Shown piece by piece: positions 44,833 to 53,211 of a DNA stretch of 64,000 bases. Numbering within the stretch: position 1 is the stretch's first letter; every line of letters starts with the position of its first letter. The DNA comes from SPJN01 sp965229935 (GTDB lineage: Bacteria; Pseudomonadota; Alphaproteobacteria; SPJN01). The notes below the pieces were generated by a model. The model saw only the letters and a program-made list of their open reading frames with translations, made no database searches and was not told where the DNA came from. The DNA is taken from assembly GCA_965229935.1 (NCBI GenBank), contig CBDDKB010000002.1, positions 1,860,001 through 1,924,000 of the forward strand, given 5' to 3'. A program made the position numbers and the translations under genes.

Positions 44833-46137
44833 GTGGGTACGAAGTTTCTATTAACCATTTTATCACTGGTTCAAAAGCTGATGGGCCTGATTTCCGGCGC
44901 TTTTGCGCGGATTTCGCCCGATAAATATGCCCCTAATCTTGTCTGGCCGAAGCCCACAGGCAGTTACAAGGTCGGTATTCTTGACGATGTGATTGAAGAC
45001 ACAGGTCGCAAAGACCCGCATGGCACAGGCAATCGACGTCTGCCGGTCAAAATTTGGTATCCCGCCAATGTGAATGATGAGGCACGCCAGCGCGCCCTCA
45101 TGTCCAATTGGGAATTACCCATCATGATCAAAGGCATGACAAAAGCGATGCCAATCTCGCCATTTATGGTCAAACGGCTTGGGCAAACGGTTACAAATTC
45201 CTATGAAAACGCCCCCGCTATTGAAGGCAGCTTTCCTCTGATCCTTTTTAATGAAGGGTTTGCTGGCATCATCTCCCAAAACAGCCATCTTTGCGAAGAC
45301 CTTGCTAGCCACGGCTATATCGTCATGTCGGTAGACCATCCCGGCGGCGCGGCAGCCACTGCCTTTCCCGATGGCGCAGGGCTGGCGCTAAAGGATGACC
45401 TGCGCGCCATGATGATGAGCCCGGATTTAATGAAGCCAGCGCTTGGCATGAAGAAATCAAAAAACTTTTCAGACCGGCTTGACGCTTTGAAAGGCTATTT
45501 GGACTTTGCCCCGCTTGAAGCAGAAGGCCGCGTCTGGGTTGATGATCTTACCGGCGCCCTTAATGCGCTTGAGGCAAGTAAAGTTTCCCCTGCGCTTCAA
45601 TCCGTCATCAGCAATGCTGATCTGGGCAAAATCGCGGTGGCCGGTATGTCTTTTGGTGGCGCGGCAAGCGCCGCATTCGCCCACCAAGACAGTCGCGTGA
45701 CATGCGCCATAAATCTGGATGGTGGCCAGTTCGGGACAGAGCTTTTGGAATCCCCAATCAAATGCCCGCTATTGATGATCCATTCCTCCTTCGCCACATT
45801 CCCTGATGGTGGAGGTTACAACGACTTCTTTTACGACAGTTTGGATCAGCCCAGTCGTGACGAAAGTGTCTACAGGTTTGTTGTAGAGGATTCCGGCCAT
45901 ATTGATTTCACCGACATGACCATTTTCGGGCACGGGCCGGTTGCCAAATTGCTGGGCCTTGGTGGCATTGATGGGTTGGAGATGTTGCAACTGACCGCCG
46001 CAACCGTCAGACAATTCCTGGATAGCGAATTGGGCGATGATGAAGCTCAGTTTGATGTATCCGGACTGATCAACAACCACCCATCATTACAACAACAGGA
46101 TATGTCAGCGATCAGGGCGTGGCGCAGCGCCCAATAG
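44833..46137 (+). CDS. Alpha/beta hydrolase, PAF-acetylhydrolase-like
   Basis: A 434-residue serine hydrolase. The nucleophile elbow is VAGMSFGGAAS with Ser near 273, the oxyanion region LILFNEGFAG, a DHPGG turn (VMSVDHPGGAAATAF) and a late His in EDSGHIDFTD. The arrangement matches the platelet-activating-factor acetylhydrolase / chlorogenate-esterase type fold. A hydrophobic N-terminal segment (LLTILSLVQKLMGLISGAFA) may be a membrane anchor or uncleaved signal. It starts with GTG, with GAAGAGG upstream, divergent from the TonB receptor. It ends inside the convergent TetR gene (33-base overlap). Likely an esterase for the system A compound. Confidence 0.85.
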   Translation: MGTKFLLTILSLVQKLMGLISGAFARISPDKYAPNLVWPKPTGSYKVGILDDVIEDTGRKDPHGTGNRRLPVKIWYPANVNDEARQRALMSNWELPIMIKGMTKAMPISPFMVKRLGQTVTNSYENAPAIEGSFPLILFNEGFAGIISQNSHLCEDLASHGYIVMSVDHPGGAAATAFPDGAGLALKDDLRAMMMSPDLMKPALGMKKSKNFSDRLDALKGYLDFAPLEAEGRVWVDDLTGALNALEASKVSPALQSVISNADLGKIAVAGMSFGGAASAAFAHQDSRVTCAINLDGGQFGTELLESPIKCPLLMIHSSFATFPDGGGYNDFFYDSLDQPSRDESVYRFVVEDSGHIDFTDMTIFGHGPVAKLLGLGGIDGLEMLQLTAATVRQFLDSELGDDEAQFDVSGLINNHPSLQQQDMSAIRAWRSAQ

Positions 46138-46887
46138 GGCGGCATCCTTTAACGTAGATGTTTGCACGTCCGCACTGACGGGCGCGTATAGCGACCTGTA
46201 AAACAGGGTTGCCATCATATCGATTAACCCTTCAAGACTGCCCGCAAGGTCCAAACGGCGCTGGGAACGTTTGACTGCAAGCGTTGCATAAAGGCTGTCT
46301 TCCAGCAGTGTTCCCGCTGTCCAAACGGCAAGTTCCTGCGTTTGGGGCGAAACATCTTTTGAAATTTCGCGCGCTTTCATATCCCTTACAATGCGGCCAA
46401 TGGTTAGCTTATTGTATCCCTGACGCAGCAATGCCATTTCAGGGTCACGATCAACCCGGGCCATCAATCCGCGAAACAAATCCGCATTGGCAGCGTAAAC
46501 ACGCGTGTATATGTCGATGAATTTGAACACACCTTCAAAGGCGTCACCTGACCCATCTAAATCAGGTAAACGCGCATCACGAAATGCCAATAGGCTATCT
46601 ACGACCGCGCGTTCAGCTAAACTCGCGTCATCAAAATGGACATAAAATGTGCCTTGGGCAGTATGGGCCTGCTTATTAATGCTTGCCGCACGAATGGGGT
46701 CGTCATGCGCCGCCATCAATTCCGCGGTTGCCCGCATCAATCTAAATTTTGTGCGCTCACCACTTCTTTCCGGCAAGGCATCGATGGACTTATCGATTTC
46801 TTCGAACCAAGACCATGCTTCAAGGTTTGCCGCCTTTGACAGCAAATCATTGTCACTTGTGGCAGGGATACGGGCAGGGTTTGCCAT
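46105..46887 (-). CDS. TetR-family regulator of catabolic system A
   Basis: A 260-residue regulator with an N-terminal HTH (RTKFRLMRATAELMAAHDDP, then TAQGTFYVHFDDASLAERAV) and a helical ligand-binding part. It is co-oriented with, and directly behind, the D-aminopeptidase-like gene: the stop and the ATG share one base. It lies between the two operators at 44775 and 47738. Position and TetR habit suggest that it represses both divergent promoter pairs until the substrate or a derivative binds. The C-terminus overlaps the end of the convergent hydrolase by 33 bases. The ligand is unknown. Confidence 0.87.
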   Translation of the reverse strand: MANPARIPATSDNDLLSKAANLEAWSWFEEIDKSIDALPERSGERTKFRLMRATAELMAAHDDPIRAASINKQAHTAQGTFYVHFDDASLAERAVVDSLLAFRDARLPDLDGSGDAFEGVFKFIDIYTRVYAANADLFRGLMARVDRDPEMALLRQGYNKLTIGRIVRDMKAREISKDVSPQTQELAVWTAGTLLEDSLYATLAVKRSQRRLDLAGSLEGLIDMMATLFYRSLYAPVSADVQTSTLKDAALLGAAPRPDR

Positions 46888-47708
46888 CAGGTTTCACACT
46901 TCATTGCCGCCATGAACATCAATATCTGCACAAGCTCTGCCGCTGTATCAGTCTTAAACGTAATGGCATTGCCTTCATGATGCTCAATGAAGGGCAAATA
47001 ACCGTAAAGCTCAGCCTCGACCGGGCGTAACATCACGGCTTCAACTTCATAGGGACCCGAAGATTTATAGGCTGAGAAGTTGTTGATCCGGCCAATAGCG
47101 CGTGTCATGCCTTCGGCAATCATCGCACGGGCGCGTTTTGGCGTAACGGTTCTTGCAGACTGATAGCCATAGGCATGTTTGGTCACGACGGTTTCAACAT
47201 CGCCCAGAATTTCTTTTGCCTGCCCGCAATAGGCATCATCACCGGACACCATGATGACCGGAATGCCAAGCTCCCCCAGCACAGCAGCATGGAGGGAGGT
47301 TTCAGAGGCCAGTTCACCATTCACAGTGATCTTGATGAAGCGCGCGCCGTGAATTGTGTGGGCCAGCAACCCATTCTTTGTCCCAGCGCGGGCATGATGG
47401 CCCAGCAGTACAGCACCGTCAAAGCCGCCGGTTTCCGCCCCCTGCGCAATCAAAAGCGGGCGGGGCCATGATGTCACAACTTCGACCCATTCCGGGAGTT
47501 GTTCCAGAATCAGGTTCCGGCCAAGCCCATGACCATCAGCGATTGTCATCCCGTCGACACCTGCCGCTTTCGCAGCTTCACATGCCGCAACAACTTCGCC
47601 TGTCATCCAGCCGCGTCCTTCGCCATAGAACGGCCCGCCGGGCAATCCATCCTGCGGGTGAACCTGCCCCGCAACCCCTTCAATATCTGCTGACAACCAT
47701 AATTTCAT
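46887..47708 (-). CDS. M55-family D-aminopeptidase (DppA-like)
   Basis: A 273-residue zinc peptidase like Bacillus DppA, which cleaves D-amino-acid-containing peptides. Family marks are the metal-binding SADIEGVAG at the very start, the middle motifs IADGHGLGRN and LLGHHARAGTKNG, the IHGARFIKITVNG stretch, VSGDDAYC and VTKHAYGYQSA. The frame is open to 47750, but I chose the ATG at 47708: GGAGG lies upstream, and the longer start would place coding sequence over the operator at 47738. It leads a two-gene unit with the TetR regulator and is divergent from an alpha/beta hydrolase. It hints that the substrate or its products contain D-amino acids. Confidence 0.88.
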   Translation of the reverse strand: MKLWLSADIEGVAGQVHPQDGLPGGPFYGEGRGWMTGEVVAACEAAKAAGVDGMTIADGHGLGRNLILEQLPEWVEVVTSWPRPLLIAQGAETGGFDGAVLLGHHARAGTKNGLLAHTIHGARFIKITVNGELASETSLHAAVLGELGIPVIMVSGDDAYCGQAKEILGDVETVVTKHAYGYQSARTVTPKRARAMIAEGMTRAIGRINNFSAYKSSGPYEVEAVMLRPVEAELYGYLPFIEHHEGNAITFKTDTAAELVQILMFMAAMKCET

Positions 47709-47737
47709 GGTTCGGCCTCCTGCGCCAAATGCTCCAG

Positions 47738-47763
47738 ATGACAAATTCATTAATAAGTGTCAT
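47738..47763. promoter_or_regulatory. System A operator, copy 2
   Basis: ATGACA-N14-TGTCAT between the divergent D-aminopeptidase and alpha/beta hydrolase genes. Both arms and the 14-base spacing equal those of copy 1 at 44775-44800, and the adjacent bases (AAGTGTCAT) also match. Strong sign of one regulator for both promoter regions. Confidence 0.65.
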
Positions 47764-47792
47764 ATATACGCTTTCAGTGCTGGGAGCAAATC

Positions 47793-48671
47793 ATGACTGG
47801 AACAGATCGCGATATTTTACTGCCAGATGGCAGACAGGTACGGCTTCGTCTGTTTGGCGACGATGGCGCGCCGACGCTGTTCCTGATGCATGGCACACCC
47901 GGCTCCCGCTATGTCTCGCCACGTATCACGGCCCCTGTAGCGGCGAGCGGCTTTCGCCTGATCACGCTTGATCGGCCCGGCTATGGCGGCAGCAATCCGG
48001 ACTATCCCCGCTCCCTCGCAAGGTTCGCCAATGATATGGGCCACATTATCGGCGCACTGGACCTGACCAAGTTTGCGGTCGCTGGTGTTTCTGGTGGCGG
48101 TCCACATGCCCTTGCAACCGCAACTGTTGAGGGCTGTGTGTCATGCACCGTTCTTGGCGGCTTTGCGCCTGTTCCGTCAAAAGGCCCATTGCCTGAAGGG
48201 CCAAACAAACTCGCCCACCGTCTGATGCGCCTATCTCCTGCCCTGTTCAAGCTGTTCAACACAATCGCGACCAAGAATGCCATAAAGGCCCTTCAAGATG
48301 ATACGAAGACCGAACGGCTGATCAACGCAATGCTTGCCAAAATGCCGGAAGAGGACCGTGCGCTTATCAGCGAAGACGACGCCACAGCCGGGCTGATCAC
48401 CAACCTGCGCGAGGCGTTTAAACAGGGCGGCGACGCGGTGGGCGAAGAATCCCTAATGCTGGGGCGCGATTGGGACATTGACCTAGGAACGCTGGCCACC
48501 CCCATTCACTGGTGGCACGGACAGGATGATGCGAATGTCGCCTTCACCGATGCAGAACGGTTTGCCGCAACGCTGCCACAGATGAACTGGCACCCTCTGG
48601 CGGGCGGCCATTCAGCATGGATGCATCATTGGGATGAGATTTTGCAAACCATTGGCAAGCGTTTGACATGA
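47793..48671 (+). CDS. Alpha/beta hydrolase
   Basis: A 292-residue soluble hydrolase. HGTPGSR (oxyanion loop) lies near residue 33, the nucleophile elbow GVSGGGPHAL near 99, and the catalytic His in LAGGHSAWMHHW near 275. The class resembles proline-iminopeptidase- and lactonase-like enzymes. The ATG at 47793 has GGGAG upstream, better than the frame start at 47757. Its stop overlaps the next gene as ATGA. It is first of four genes (hydrolase, PLP enzyme, CapA-like, amidohydrolase) that all overlap by four bases, indicating tight co-translation. Transcription probably starts at the operator at 47738. Confidence 0.87.
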   Translation: MTGTDRDILLPDGRQVRLRLFGDDGAPTLFLMHGTPGSRYVSPRITAPVAASGFRLITLDRPGYGGSNPDYPRSLARFANDMGHIIGALDLTKFAVAGVSGGGPHALATATVEGCVSCTVLGGFAPVPSKGPLPEGPNKLAHRLMRLSPALFKLFNTIATKNAIKALQDDTKTERLINAMLAKMPEEDRALISEDDATAGLITNLREAFKQGGDAVGEESLMLGRDWDIDLGTLATPIHWWHGQDDANVAFTDAERFAATLPQMNWHPLAGGHSAWMHHWDEILQTIGKRLT

Positions 48672-49657
48672 GCATCACCAAGACAAGCCATCGGGACGGC
48701 ATTTGCGCCAGCGCGGCTGACGCCATTGGCAACACACCCCTTGTTGCCCTAGACCGCATCACGCAGGGCCTTGATGGTCGTATATTAGCTAAGCTTGATA
48801 TGCTTAACCCCGGCTTTTCAAAAAAGGATCGCGCCGCGCGTCAAATTATATTAGAGGCGGAACAGTCAGGCGCGCTTAAACCCGGTCAAACCGTCATCGA
48901 ACTAACCAGCGGTAATATGGGCACAGGCCTCGCCATTGTTTGTGTCACTCGCGGCTATCCATTTATTGCTGTTATGTCAAAGGGGAACTCAATCGAACGC
49001 GCCCGCATGATGCAGGCATTAGGCGCAACAGTTGTGCTTGTCCCCCAAGCGCCCGGCGGCAAGGTTGGTGAGGTTTCCGGTGCGGATCTGGCCTTGGTTG
49101 AAGAAAGAACCAAGCAGTTAACCACAGACCACAATGCGTTTCGCGCTGATCAGTTTCAGCTAACCGGCAATGGCAATGCCCATTACACGACAACCGCCCC
49201 TGAAATTTGGCACCAATCAGGGGGCACGATTGATGCATTTTGTGACTTTGTAGGATCAGGCGGCACGCTTGGCGGATGCAGTCGCTATTTCAAAGAGGTA
49301 AATCCTAATTTTAATTGCTATGTGGTTGAACCCGAAGGGGCTGCGATTTTGTCGACAGGCGAGGCACCACGCCCTGACCACCCCATTCAAGGCGGCGGCT
49401 ATGCGATTGCTGATCTTGTCCAATTGCAAGGGATCGCGCCTTCCGGCTATATTCAGGTTACAGGAGAAGAAGCAACAATCGCAGCACGCAGATTGGCAAA
49501 GGAAGAAGGGCTGTTCGCCAGCTATTCGTCTGGCGCAAATTTGGCCGCAGCCCTGAAACTACTTGAAACCAGTGAAAAAGGGAAAACCATTGCGATCATG
49601 CTGTGCGATTCCGGCCTCAAATATCTCAGCACTGATTTGTGGGAAGACCCGAAATGA
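48668..49657 (+). CDS. PLP-dependent cysteine-synthase-like enzyme
   Basis: A 329-residue fold-type II PLP enzyme. The Schiff-base lysine lies in NPGFSKKDRAA (K53), the substrate loop is ELTSGNMGTGLA, the phosphate loop GSGGTLGG and the end LCDSGLKYLST. Cysteine synthases read TSGNTG at the substrate loop; the Met change, together with the catabolic setting, argues for another beta-replacement or elimination reaction, such as on O-substituted serine, rather than housekeeping cysteine synthesis. It overlaps its neighbours by ATGA at both ends, so it works in the same pathway. The exact reaction cannot be read from sequence. Confidence 0.85.
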   Translation: MSITKTSHRDGICASAADAIGNTPLVALDRITQGLDGRILAKLDMLNPGFSKKDRAARQIILEAEQSGALKPGQTVIELTSGNMGTGLAIVCVTRGYPFIAVMSKGNSIERARMMQALGATVVLVPQAPGGKVGEVSGADLALVEERTKQLTTDHNAFRADQFQLTGNGNAHYTTTAPEIWHQSGGTIDAFCDFVGSGGTLGGCSRYFKEVNPNFNCYVVEPEGAAILSTGEAPRPDHPIQGGGYAIADLVQLQGIAPSGYIQVTGEEATIAARRLAKEEGLFASYSSGANLAAALKLLETSEKGKTIAIMLCDSGLKYLSTDLWEDPK

Positions 49658-51021
49658 GCGCGCCTGCGTCACAAAATCAGCCGCATGACACTTCGGGACT
49701 AAACATTCCTGATCTGCCGAATGATGCCACTGACATTCTGACATTCACCCCGGTCAAGAAACTGGTTATCTCCGTCCTTGGACTGGCTGCCGATATTTTT
49801 GGCTTTTGGCGCACCCCGAAAGATCACTTGATCAATATTGATAGCCTGCCCTTCTGGGCCTATTGGATCTACAAAACGCGCCAGCCGATTACAAAGGGAA
49901 AGGTAGGCTGCGATCAAGAATCCTATTTCAAGGAGCGCGCCGCGCTTGCCCCCCTGCCGGATGGGTTCAAAGCCACGCAACATACAAGTATCAGCGCGGT
50001 TGGTGATTTGATGTGCACGGCGGGATTGGAACAGTCGCAAGACAAATTATATGCCACTGTTGCTGACCACATATTCAATGCCGACATTCGATTTGCAAAT
50101 TTGGAATCGACACTCACAACAAAGCAGACTACGGCCCTTTCCTTCAATCAGGGCGAGACGCCGGACATCAACCTGTCGCCTGATCAATATCGCCCCTTGA
50201 TCGAACATCAAGGCAAGCGGTTCACAATCGTCCAACTCGCCAACAACCACATTTTGGATTGCGGGACAGAAGGTATTGATACAACGCTTGCACAACTAGC
50301 GCGAGATGACATCGCACAAACAGGCGTGAACATGTCGTCTGAACAAGCAGACAGGGGCATCATTCAGGACGTGAAGGGGCTCAAAATCGGTTGGGTATCA
50401 GCAACCTATTCAGTGAATTTCAGAGACTTTCCAGACAGCAAAGACTATCTGACAAATTTTGTGCCCTTTCATCTGGAAGAAAAGCCAGACACGTCATTGA
50501 TCCGCAAACAGCTTGAATGGTGTAAAGCACAAGACTGCGACTTCATCATTCTTGGCCTTCATTGGGGGCTGGAGTTTGAGTTTTTCCCCCACACTGATCA
50601 AATCGAATGGGCGCATCAGTTTGCTGAATGGGGTGCGGACCTGATCATTGGACACCATCCCCATGTAGTCCAACCTGTCGAAATCTATACGACCCAACGT
50701 GACCCCATTAGGCAAGTTCCCATACTATACAGCCTTGGCAATCTAACGCCGCTGATTAAAAACCCCGCCTCCACACTCGCTGCGATCGCGAAACTCAATC
50801 TCGCGACAGGGGTGATTGATGATCACAAGCGCACCTATGTCGAAAGCCTTGATATGGTGCCCGTCAGTGTTTGGGCGAACGATCAACACCTCGAGCTTCA
50901 CCCTGTCAACAAATTGCAGACTTACGCTCTTTCCCCCACAGCGTTAGACTATGCTGACGCGCTTGCAAAATACCGCGATCTTGTCTTTCCACCCCAATCA
51001 AATGGTCGAGCCACATCATGA
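49654..51021 (+). CDS. CapA/PgsA-type metallophosphoesterase-fold protein
   Basis: A 455-residue protein related to CapA/PgsA of poly-gamma-glutamate systems. The calcineurin-like metal motifs are SAVGDLMC (about residue 117), RFANLESTL, VQLANNHILDCG, LGLHWGLEFEF and IIGHHPHVVQPVE followed by YSLGN. Unlike polymer-synthesis operons, no CapB or CapC accompanies it; here it sits among hydrolases. I chose the ATG at 49654, which overlaps the stop of the PLP gene as ATGA. The enzyme probably hydrolyses a phosphate ester or peptide-like bond of the system A compound, but substrates of such orphan CapA proteins are mostly unknown. There is a hydrophobic stretch (VISVLGLAADIFGFW) near residue 45. 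Confidence 0.85.
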   Translation: MSAPASQNQPHDTSGLNIPDLPNDATDILTFTPVKKLVISVLGLAADIFGFWRTPKDHLINIDSLPFWAYWIYKTRQPITKGKVGCDQESYFKERAALAPLPDGFKATQHTSISAVGDLMCTAGLEQSQDKLYATVADHIFNADIRFANLESTLTTKQTTALSFNQGETPDINLSPDQYRPLIEHQGKRFTIVQLANNHILDCGTEGIDTTLAQLARDDIAQTGVNMSSEQADRGIIQDVKGLKIGWVSATYSVNFRDFPDSKDYLTNFVPFHLEEKPDTSLIRKQLEWCKAQDCDFIILGLHWGLEFEFFPHTDQIEWAHQFAEWGADLIIGHHPHVVQPVEIYTTQRDPIRQVPILYSLGNLTPLIKNPASTLAAIAKLNLATGVIDDHKRTYVESLDMVPVSVWANDQHLELHPVNKLQTYALSPTALDYADALAKYRDLVFPPQSNGRATS

Positions 51022-52250
51022 CAAACCAAATTCTTTTGAAGAACGCCCTTCTATTTAATGGCCGTGATGAGGATTTGGTCGACGGGGCTTATGTGCTGAT
51101 CGAAAATGATCGCATCAAAGAAGTGTCAGACAAGCCAATCAAAAGCCAATCTGCCGCCGAGATAGATCTAGCAGGGCAATTTCTGATGCCGGGTCTGATC
51201 GACCTGCACTTCCATGCCTATTCGATCAGTTTTGACATGCGCAAGCTTGATCACATGCCCTCACCGCTGAAAGTTGCCCATGCCACCAAATTGCTGGAAG
51301 GTGCCTTACAGCGCGGCTTTACAACTCTACGCGACCCCGGCGGTGGTGATGTCGGCCTGTCTCTTGCGATTGAAGCGGGATTGATTGAAGGGCCACGTTT
51401 TTTATATGGCGGCAAGGCGCTATCGCAAACGGGTGGCCACGGGGACATGCGCCCCCATGACGAAGAACAACCTTGTGGTTGCACCTATTCAGGTGCGATT
51501 TGCCAGATTGCAGATGGCGCAGACGAGGTTCGCAAAATCTGTCGAGACGAGCTGCGCAAGGGTGCCCATCACATCAAACTATTTATTTCAGGTGGCGTCG
51601 CGTCGCCCACCGACCCGATCTGGATGCCGCAATTCACTGATGAAGAAATTCAGGCAGCTGTGTATGAAGCGCAGACACGCAGAAAATATGTCGTGGTACA
51701 CTGCCATACAGATGACGGCGCACGCCGCAGTGTGAAAAATGGCGTCAGGTCCATTGATCATGCGACAGAGATCAGCCCGGAGACCGCGAAACTGATCGCT
51801 GAATCAGGAACGACCTACACAGTGCCCACACTAGCCGTTGTCCGCCAAATTCTTGATCATGGCGAAAATCTTGGCATGTATCCCGAAAGCCTAGAGAAGA
51901 TCAAACCGACCTACGATATGATGATGACATCAATCGAAAATTGCGCCCGCGCAGGCGTCAAGATCGGCCTAGGCACGGATTTGTTTGGGCCAGAGTTTCA
52001 CTATCTACAATCGCATGAGTTTGAATATCGGGCAGACGTCAACACGCCGATCGATATTTTGCGGTCTGCCACATCCATCAATGCCGAGATTGCACAATTG
52101 TCCGGGGAAATTGGCGAAGTAACAGCGGGCGCCTGCGCTGATCTGATCGCGCTGACCTCCAACCCACTAATTGACCTAAGTGTATTTCAACGTCAGCAGG
52201 ATATGCCCCTTATCCTTCGTGGCGGGAAACTTATTAGAAACAATCTTTAG
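51018..52250 (+). CDS. Metal-dependent amidohydrolase (imidazolonepropionase/prolidase-like)
   Basis: A 410-residue TIM-barrel amidohydrolase. Metal ligands are visible: H64-x-H66 in PGLIDLHFHAY, the candidate carboxylated Lys in HIKLFISGG (near 187), His in VVHCHTDDGARR, SIDHATE and the Asp in LGTDLFG (near 320). This set is typical of the group with Xaa-Pro dipeptidases and imidazolonepropionases and acts on cyclic or peptide amides. It overlaps the CapA gene by ATGA and is the last gene of the rightward operon. No signal peptide is present, so it acts in the cytoplasm. A convergent gene ends 53 bases downstream. Confidence 0.9.
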   Translation: MTNQILLKNALLFNGRDEDLVDGAYVLIENDRIKEVSDKPIKSQSAAEIDLAGQFLMPGLIDLHFHAYSISFDMRKLDHMPSPLKVAHATKLLEGALQRGFTTLRDPGGGDVGLSLAIEAGLIEGPRFLYGGKALSQTGGHGDMRPHDEEQPCGCTYSGAICQIADGADEVRKICRDELRKGAHHIKLFISGGVASPTDPIWMPQFTDEEIQAAVYEAQTRRKYVVVHCHTDDGARRSVKNGVRSIDHATEISPETAKLIAESGTTYTVPTLAVVRQILDHGENLGMYPESLEKIKPTYDMMMTSIENCARAGVKIGLGTDLFGPEFHYLQSHEFEYRADVNTPIDILRSATSINAEIAQLSGEIGEVTAGACADLIALTSNPLIDLSVFQRQQDMPLILRGGKLIRNNL

Positions 52251-52302
52251 CCTGAATCATGAGAACCGGCCCTTCCCTAAGAAACCCGGCAAGACCGCCA
52301 AA

Positions 52303-53199
52303 TTATTGCGATGTTGACTGTGCCTTTAGGTGATCCAGCAACAACCCATTCACGGCATCAGGGTCTTCTTGCTGCAAGAAATGTCCGGCACCTTCGATCA
52401 CACGAACCTGAAGCCCGTTCGTGAACTCATCCTCTGACATACAATCAACAAAAACATCCGCTGCAATACAGCCATCAATCGCGCCAGCCAGCCCCAATGT
52501 CGGCACGACACATGGCTTCATCATCAGATCAGCAGTTGGCGCCATGGATGGATGTGATCTGTTGGAGATTGCCCTGTAATAGCCAAGCGTCGCTTCCAGC
52601 ACACCGGGTTTCCCAAGCGCCGTTTTCATCGCTTGTAATTCTTCCATCGGTAAATCCCAACCGGGTGACCATTTGCGCCACAGCCGTTCAAGAAAGGCGA
52701 AATCCTTACGCGCGACAGCCCAATTGGAAAGCCGCACAAGCTGGAAAAAGAAAATGTACCAGCTATTCCGCATCTGTTTGAAATTGCCTGTCATGGCCTG
52801 TTGAAACTTGATGGGATGGGGCACAGACATCATCGTCAGTGAGCGATATTTTTCGGGCGCATATTGCGCCGCCATAAAGGCAATCGACGCGCCCCAATCA
52901 TGACCGACAATGTGTGCAGGACCAGCATCAAGCTGATCAACCCAGGCCGCAACATCCTCTGCCATGCGGATTGAAAAATAGTCACCATCGGCAGGAATGC
53001 TGGATGGTTCATAGCCCCGCATAGTGGGAGCGATGACACGAAATCCCGCATCAGCCAACGGCTGTAATTGATGACGCCACGACCGCGCCGTGTCGGGAAA
53101 GCCATGTAGGCAAATGACTAGCGGCCCCTCGCCAATATCATAGGCTGAAAATTCCAGTTCGCCATGGCGGAGTGTCAAGCTTGGTTCAATATTTGCCAT
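52303..53199 (-). CDS. Epoxide-hydrolase / haloalkane-dehalogenase-like alpha/beta hydrolase
   Basis: A 298-residue hydrolase with an Asp nucleophile: D101 in VGHDWGASIAFMAA. HGFPDTARSW (32-41) forms the oxyanion loop, a variable cap lies in the middle and the catalytic His is in EGAGHFLQQEDP near 280. The DWG context is typical for epoxide hydrolases and related dehalogenases. It follows the acyl-CoA ligase gene by 12 bases and is the last gene of the leftward system B operon. It would open an epoxide or replace a halide in the substrate; the sequence does not say which. Confidence 0.85.
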   Translation of the reverse strand: MANIEPSLTLRHGELEFSAYDIGEGPLVICLHGFPDTARSWRHQLQPLADAGFRVIAPTMRGYEPSSIPADGDYFSIRMAEDVAAWVDQLDAGPAHIVGHDWGASIAFMAAQYAPEKYRSLTMMSVPHPIKFQQAMTGNFKQMRNSWYIFFFQLVRLSNWAVARKDFAFLERLWRKWSPGWDLPMEELQAMKTALGKPGVLEATLGYYRAISNRSHPSMAPTADLMMKPCVVPTLGLAGAIDGCIAADVFVDCMSEDEFTNGLQVRVIEGAGHFLQQEDPDAVNGLLLDHLKAQSTSQ

Positions 53200-53211
53200 T
53201 TTATCAGCGCC

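Noticed and set aside
48668..49657. Housekeeping cysteine synthase
   Set aside because: Four-base overlaps with catabolic genes on both sides and a changed substrate loop (SGNMG) argue for a pathway-specific role.
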